This document shows, one piece after another, positions 6,520 to 8,561 of a DNA stretch of 8,561 nucleotides. The translations under genes and the position numbers were made by a program. Every line of letters starts with the position of its first letter. The stretch's first letter is position 1. The stretch spans positions 1-8,561 of the forward strand of contig DAICYU010000013.1 in assembly GCA_027311485.1 (NCBI GenBank), in the 5' to 3' direction. The stretch comes from Acetobacteraceae bacterium (GTDB lineage Bacteria; Pseudomonadota; Alphaproteobacteria; Acetobacterales; Acetobacteraceae). The notes under the pieces were generated by a model that was not told the DNA's origin, did not search any database, and saw only the letters and a list, made by a program, of their open reading frames with translations.

Positions 6520-7122
6520 TCACGTATCTTCGCCCAGTGCCTTGCGCTTCAGATCGCGCAGCCGGTCTTCGCCGTTCGGTGTCTTGGGATCGATTTCCAT
6601 CACCTTTTGCCAGGCCGCATAGGCGCCCTTCCAATCCTCCTGCGCGGCGGCAATGTCGGCCAGCGTCCGGAAGGCGGCGAAATCGCGCGGCTGCAGCCGC
6701 ACCGTTTCGTGCAGGTCCTGGATCGCACCGTTCAAGTCCCCGGCGTGATACCGAGCGATCGCACGCTGGTGCCATGCCTCGGCCACCTCCGGCTGCAAGG
6801 TGATCGCGTCCGAGAAAGATTGGACAGCACCAGCGGTCTCACCCGTCTCCAGCAAGCGAAGACCCCGGTTGATCAGCAGCGTGACGGCTGGGGAGCCGGC
6901 CTGCAACCAGTCATGTTGCAGCCTCGCCTCCAGCTGCGCGGCGGTCTGCGCATCGGGCGCTGTCTTGAGGGCGTCCAGCAGGCGGTCCATCGCGGCCGGC
7001 TTGTTGCTGGAGACCTGCGCCAGCGCGGCGCCGTAAAGCCCGACCGAACACACCACTGCGCCCAGGACAATCCGCCGCACCGTTCCAGCAATAGCCTGGT
7101 CGCCGAGCGGACGCCTGCTCAT
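6520..7122 (-). CDS. Secreted or periplasmic TPR-repeat protein
   Basis: A 200-residue protein. The N-terminus has two arginine pairs followed by a hydrophobic run (IVLGAVVCSVGLYGAALAQ, 18-36), a good Sec signal peptide with a likely cut after ALA at about residue 35, so the mature part should face the periplasm. Three tetratricopeptide repeats follow, at about 80-113, 114-145 and 146-179, each ending in a helix with LQP or IDP. TPRs are protein-protein scaffolds; the partner is unknown. The ATG at 7122 is chosen because GGAGGG lies five bases upstream. The frame is open back to 7233, but that would overlap glcF and hide the signal peptide. The gene starts one base after the glcF stop, and the Shine-Dalgarno is made from the last glcF codons, so the two are surely co-transcribed and probably translationally coupled. 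A role in the glycolate oxidase pathway is not shown by the sequence. Confidence 0.88.
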   Translation of the reverse strand: MSRRPLGDQAIAGTVRRIVLGAVVCSVGLYGAALAQVSSNKPAAMDRLLDALKTAPDAQTAAQLEARLQHDWLQAGSPAVTLLINRGLRLLETGETAGAVQSFSDAITLQPEVAEAWHQRAIARYHAGDLNGAIQDLHETVRLQPRDFAAFRTLADIAAAQEDWKGAYAAWQKVMEIDPKTPNGEDRLRDLKRKALGEDT

Positions 7123-7123
7123 G

Positions 7124-8434
7124 TTACCCTCCGATCGCGGGCGGGCGCGGGCCACCAGCCATCCAGTCCAGCAATTCGACCGTATGTACCACGGGCAGGA
7201 TGTCCCCGGAGGCCAGTTGCGTGATGCAGCCAATATTCCCCGCGGCGATCAGGTCAGGCTTTGTCGCCTTCAGGTTGCCCAGTTTGCGGTCGCGCAACTG
7301 CTCGGCAATGGCGGGCTGCAGCAAATTGTAGGTGCCGGCAGACCCGCAGCACAGATGCGGCTCCTTCGGCTCGACGACGCGGAAGCCGGCACGCGACAGC
7401 AGCGTCTTCGGTTCGGCGGTCACCCGCTGGCCGTGCTGCAGGCTGCAGGCCGAGTGATAGGCGACCGTAAGGCCTGGCGCCTCGCGCGTCGGCGCGTAGC
7501 CGAACCGTGCCAGAAATTCGGTGATGTCCACCGTCAGGCCGGCAATCTTTTCGGCCTGCTGACGCAGTTGGTCGGGGGCAGTACGGAACATGAACCCGTA
7601 GTCCTTGACCGTGGTGCCGCAGCCCGAGGCGTTGATGATCACCGCGTCGAGACCCTCACCGTCAAGCTCGCGGGTCCAGGCCTCGATATTGGCCCGCGCT
7701 AGCGCCATGGCCCGGTCGTGCTGGCCCATGTGGTGGTTCAGCGCGCCACAGCAGCCCGCCCCCTTGGCAACCACCACCTCGACCCCTAGCCGGGTCAGCA
7801 GGCGGATGGTGGCCTCGTTGATGCGCGGCATCAGCACCTGCTGCGCGCAGCCGGCCAGCAGCGCGACGCGCGCCTTGCGCGGACCTTCGGCGCGATGCAC
7901 CGCCGGTTTCTCGACCGGGCTGGGCGGCGGCACGCTGGACGGGGCCAGTGACAGCATTGCTCGCAGACGTTGCATCAGCAGTGCCTGACCGGGAATCAGA
8001 CGGGCCAGCGGGCGACTGACACTCGCCCCGAGCAGTGCCAGGCGAAACAGCTTCGGATGCGGCAGCAGGCGGCCGATGGCGTCGCGCAGCAGGCGTTCAG
8101 CCAGCGGACGACGATAGGTTTGCTCGATATAGGTCCGGGCGTGATCGACCAGGTGCATGTAGTTCACGCCGGACGGACAGGTCGTCATGCAGGACAGGCA
8201 GGACAGGCACCGATCGACATGGCGCACGACCTCCTCGGTCGCGGGACGTCCGGTCTCCAGCATGTCCTTGATCAGGTAAATGCGGCCGCGCGGACTATCC
8301 AGCTCATCGCCCAGCAACTGGTAGGTGGGGCAGGTCGCGGTGCAGAAGCCGCAGTGCACGCAGGTGCGCAGGACGCTGTTGGATGACGCAGTGTCCGGAT
8401 CGCGAAGCTGTTCGGCGGTGAAATTGGTTTGCAT
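7124..8434 (-). CDS. glcF: Glycolate oxidase iron-sulfur subunit GlcF
   Basis: A 436-residue protein (E. coli GlcF is about 407). GlcF works with the flavin subunits GlcD and GlcE to oxidise glycolate to glyoxylate, passing electrons to the respiratory chain. Two 4Fe-4S motifs lie near the N-terminus: Cys25-28-31-35 in CVHCGFCTATCP and Cys76-79-82-86 in CLSCLSCMTTCP. Two cysteine-rich CCG domains follow, with Cys196, Cys228-Cys229-Gly and Cys272 in the first, and Cys330, Cys362-Cys363-Gly and Cys403 in the second. A proline-rich linker (about 165-185) separates the halves and accounts for part of the extra length. The ATG at 8434 gives the usual MQTNF opening; the ribosome binding site is weak. 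It begins eight bases after an upstream membrane-protein gene and ends one base before the TPR gene. A related lactate or glycerol-3-phosphate oxidase Fe-S subunit is possible, but the overall pattern is that of GlcF. Confidence 0.93.
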   Translation of the reverse strand: MQTNFTAEQLRDPDTASSNSVLRTCVHCGFCTATCPTYQLLGDELDSPRGRIYLIKDMLETGRPATEEVVRHVDRCLSCLSCMTTCPSGVNYMHLVDHARTYIEQTYRRPLAERLLRDAIGRLLPHPKLFRLALLGASVSRPLARLIPGQALLMQRLRAMLSLAPSSVPPPSPVEKPAVHRAEGPRKARVALLAGCAQQVLMPRINEATIRLLTRLGVEVVVAKGAGCCGALNHHMGQHDRAMALARANIEAWTRELDGEGLDAVIINASGCGTTVKDYGFMFRTAPDQLRQQAEKIAGLTVDITEFLARFGYAPTREAPGLTVAYHSACSLQHGQRVTAEPKTLLSRAGFRVVEPKEPHLCCGSAGTYNLLQPAIAEQLRDRKLGNLKATKPDLIAAGNIGCITQLASGDILPVVHTVELLDWMAGGPRPPAIGG

Positions 8435-8442
8435 GGCGGCTG

Positions 8443-8561
8443 CTAACGACGCTCCCGCGGCGGCAAATAGCGATGCTGCCGGATCATGAATAACAGGCTG
8501 CCCACGGCGACGATGAAAAACGCCCAGGACAGCCAGGGGTTTACGCGGTTGTAGAAGGCAA
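8443..8561 (-). CDS. Unidentified membrane protein, C-terminal end only
   Basis: The last 38 codons of a gene that begins beyond the right edge, ending in TAG at 8445-8443. The translated tail begins AFYNRVNPWLSW, continues as a hydrophobic segment of about 20 residues (roughly 8-27 of the fragment, FFIVAVGSLLFMI) and ends with a basic stretch, RQHRYLPPRERR. By the positive-inside rule the C-terminus should be cytoplasmic. It stops eight bases before glcF on the same strand and is probably part of the same transcript. It is not the tail of GlcE as far as I can tell, and I do not recognise the family; the fragment is too short to say more. Confidence 0.7.
   Translation of the reverse strand, partial: AFYNRVNPWLSWAFFIVAVGSLLFMIRQHRYLPPRERR

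Noticed and set aside
6508..7224. 238-codon open frame on the + strand opposite the TPR gene
   Set aside because: The - strand frame has a signal peptide, three TPR repeats and a good ribosome binding site; the + strand frame has none of these.
7121..7702. 193-codon open frame on the + strand opposite glcF
   Set aside because: It is antisense to the conserved CCG domains of glcF and has no independent support.
1..8561. Defence system, CRISPR array, transposon or prophage
   Set aside because: No spaced repeats, transposase, integrase, reverse transcriptase, nuclease or phage motifs were seen on either strand; the recognised genes are ordinary catabolic ones.

Overview
The window looks like chromosomal DNA of a high-GC alphaproteobacterium. 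The protein wording (a MerR regulator embedded in fatty-acid genes, an alpha-type GlcF) would fit a sphingomonad or a close relative, but the genus cannot be settled from the sequence alone. Gene density is high. I see no rRNA, tRNA, CRISPR array, insertion sequence or phage gene.

Left two thirds (1-6005, + strand): a fatty-acid beta-oxidation cluster. It opens with the last 48 codons of an acyl-CoA synthetase (AMP-forming ligase, probably FadD-like). A short MerR-family regulator of LiuR-like layout follows, then a FadA-type thiolase, a 768-residue two-domain protein with 3-hydroxyacyl-CoA dehydrogenase in front of enoyl-CoA hydratase (FadN architecture, the reverse of E. coli FadB/FadJ), and a 596-residue FadE-type acyl-CoA dehydrogenase. 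Together they activate a fatty acid and run every step of the cycle: FadE oxidises, the FadN hydratase half adds water, the FadN dehydrogenase half oxidises again, and FadA cleaves off acetyl-CoA. The regulator, thiolase and FadN genes are packed within 10 bases or overlap. FadE sits behind a 145-base gap holding a strong inverted repeat and a second segment that could pair with it in a competing fold.

Middle (6006-6519): a sparse stretch of about 500 bases. It holds a small hairpin after fadE, a 14-base palindrome, and a probable 71-residue cysteine-rich small protein (6257-6472, +) with an unusually good ribosome binding site.

Right part (6520-8561, - strand): read from the right edge, it contains the C-terminal tail of an unidentified membrane protein, then glcF (glycolate oxidase iron-sulfur subunit), then a secreted TPR-repeat protein. 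The genes are separated by 8 and 1 bases, so they probably form one transcript converging on the fad cluster.

I found no convincing undescribed system. The items most worth a second look are the small cysteine protein, the possible alternative RNA folds ahead of fadE, and the palindrome ahead of the MerR gene.
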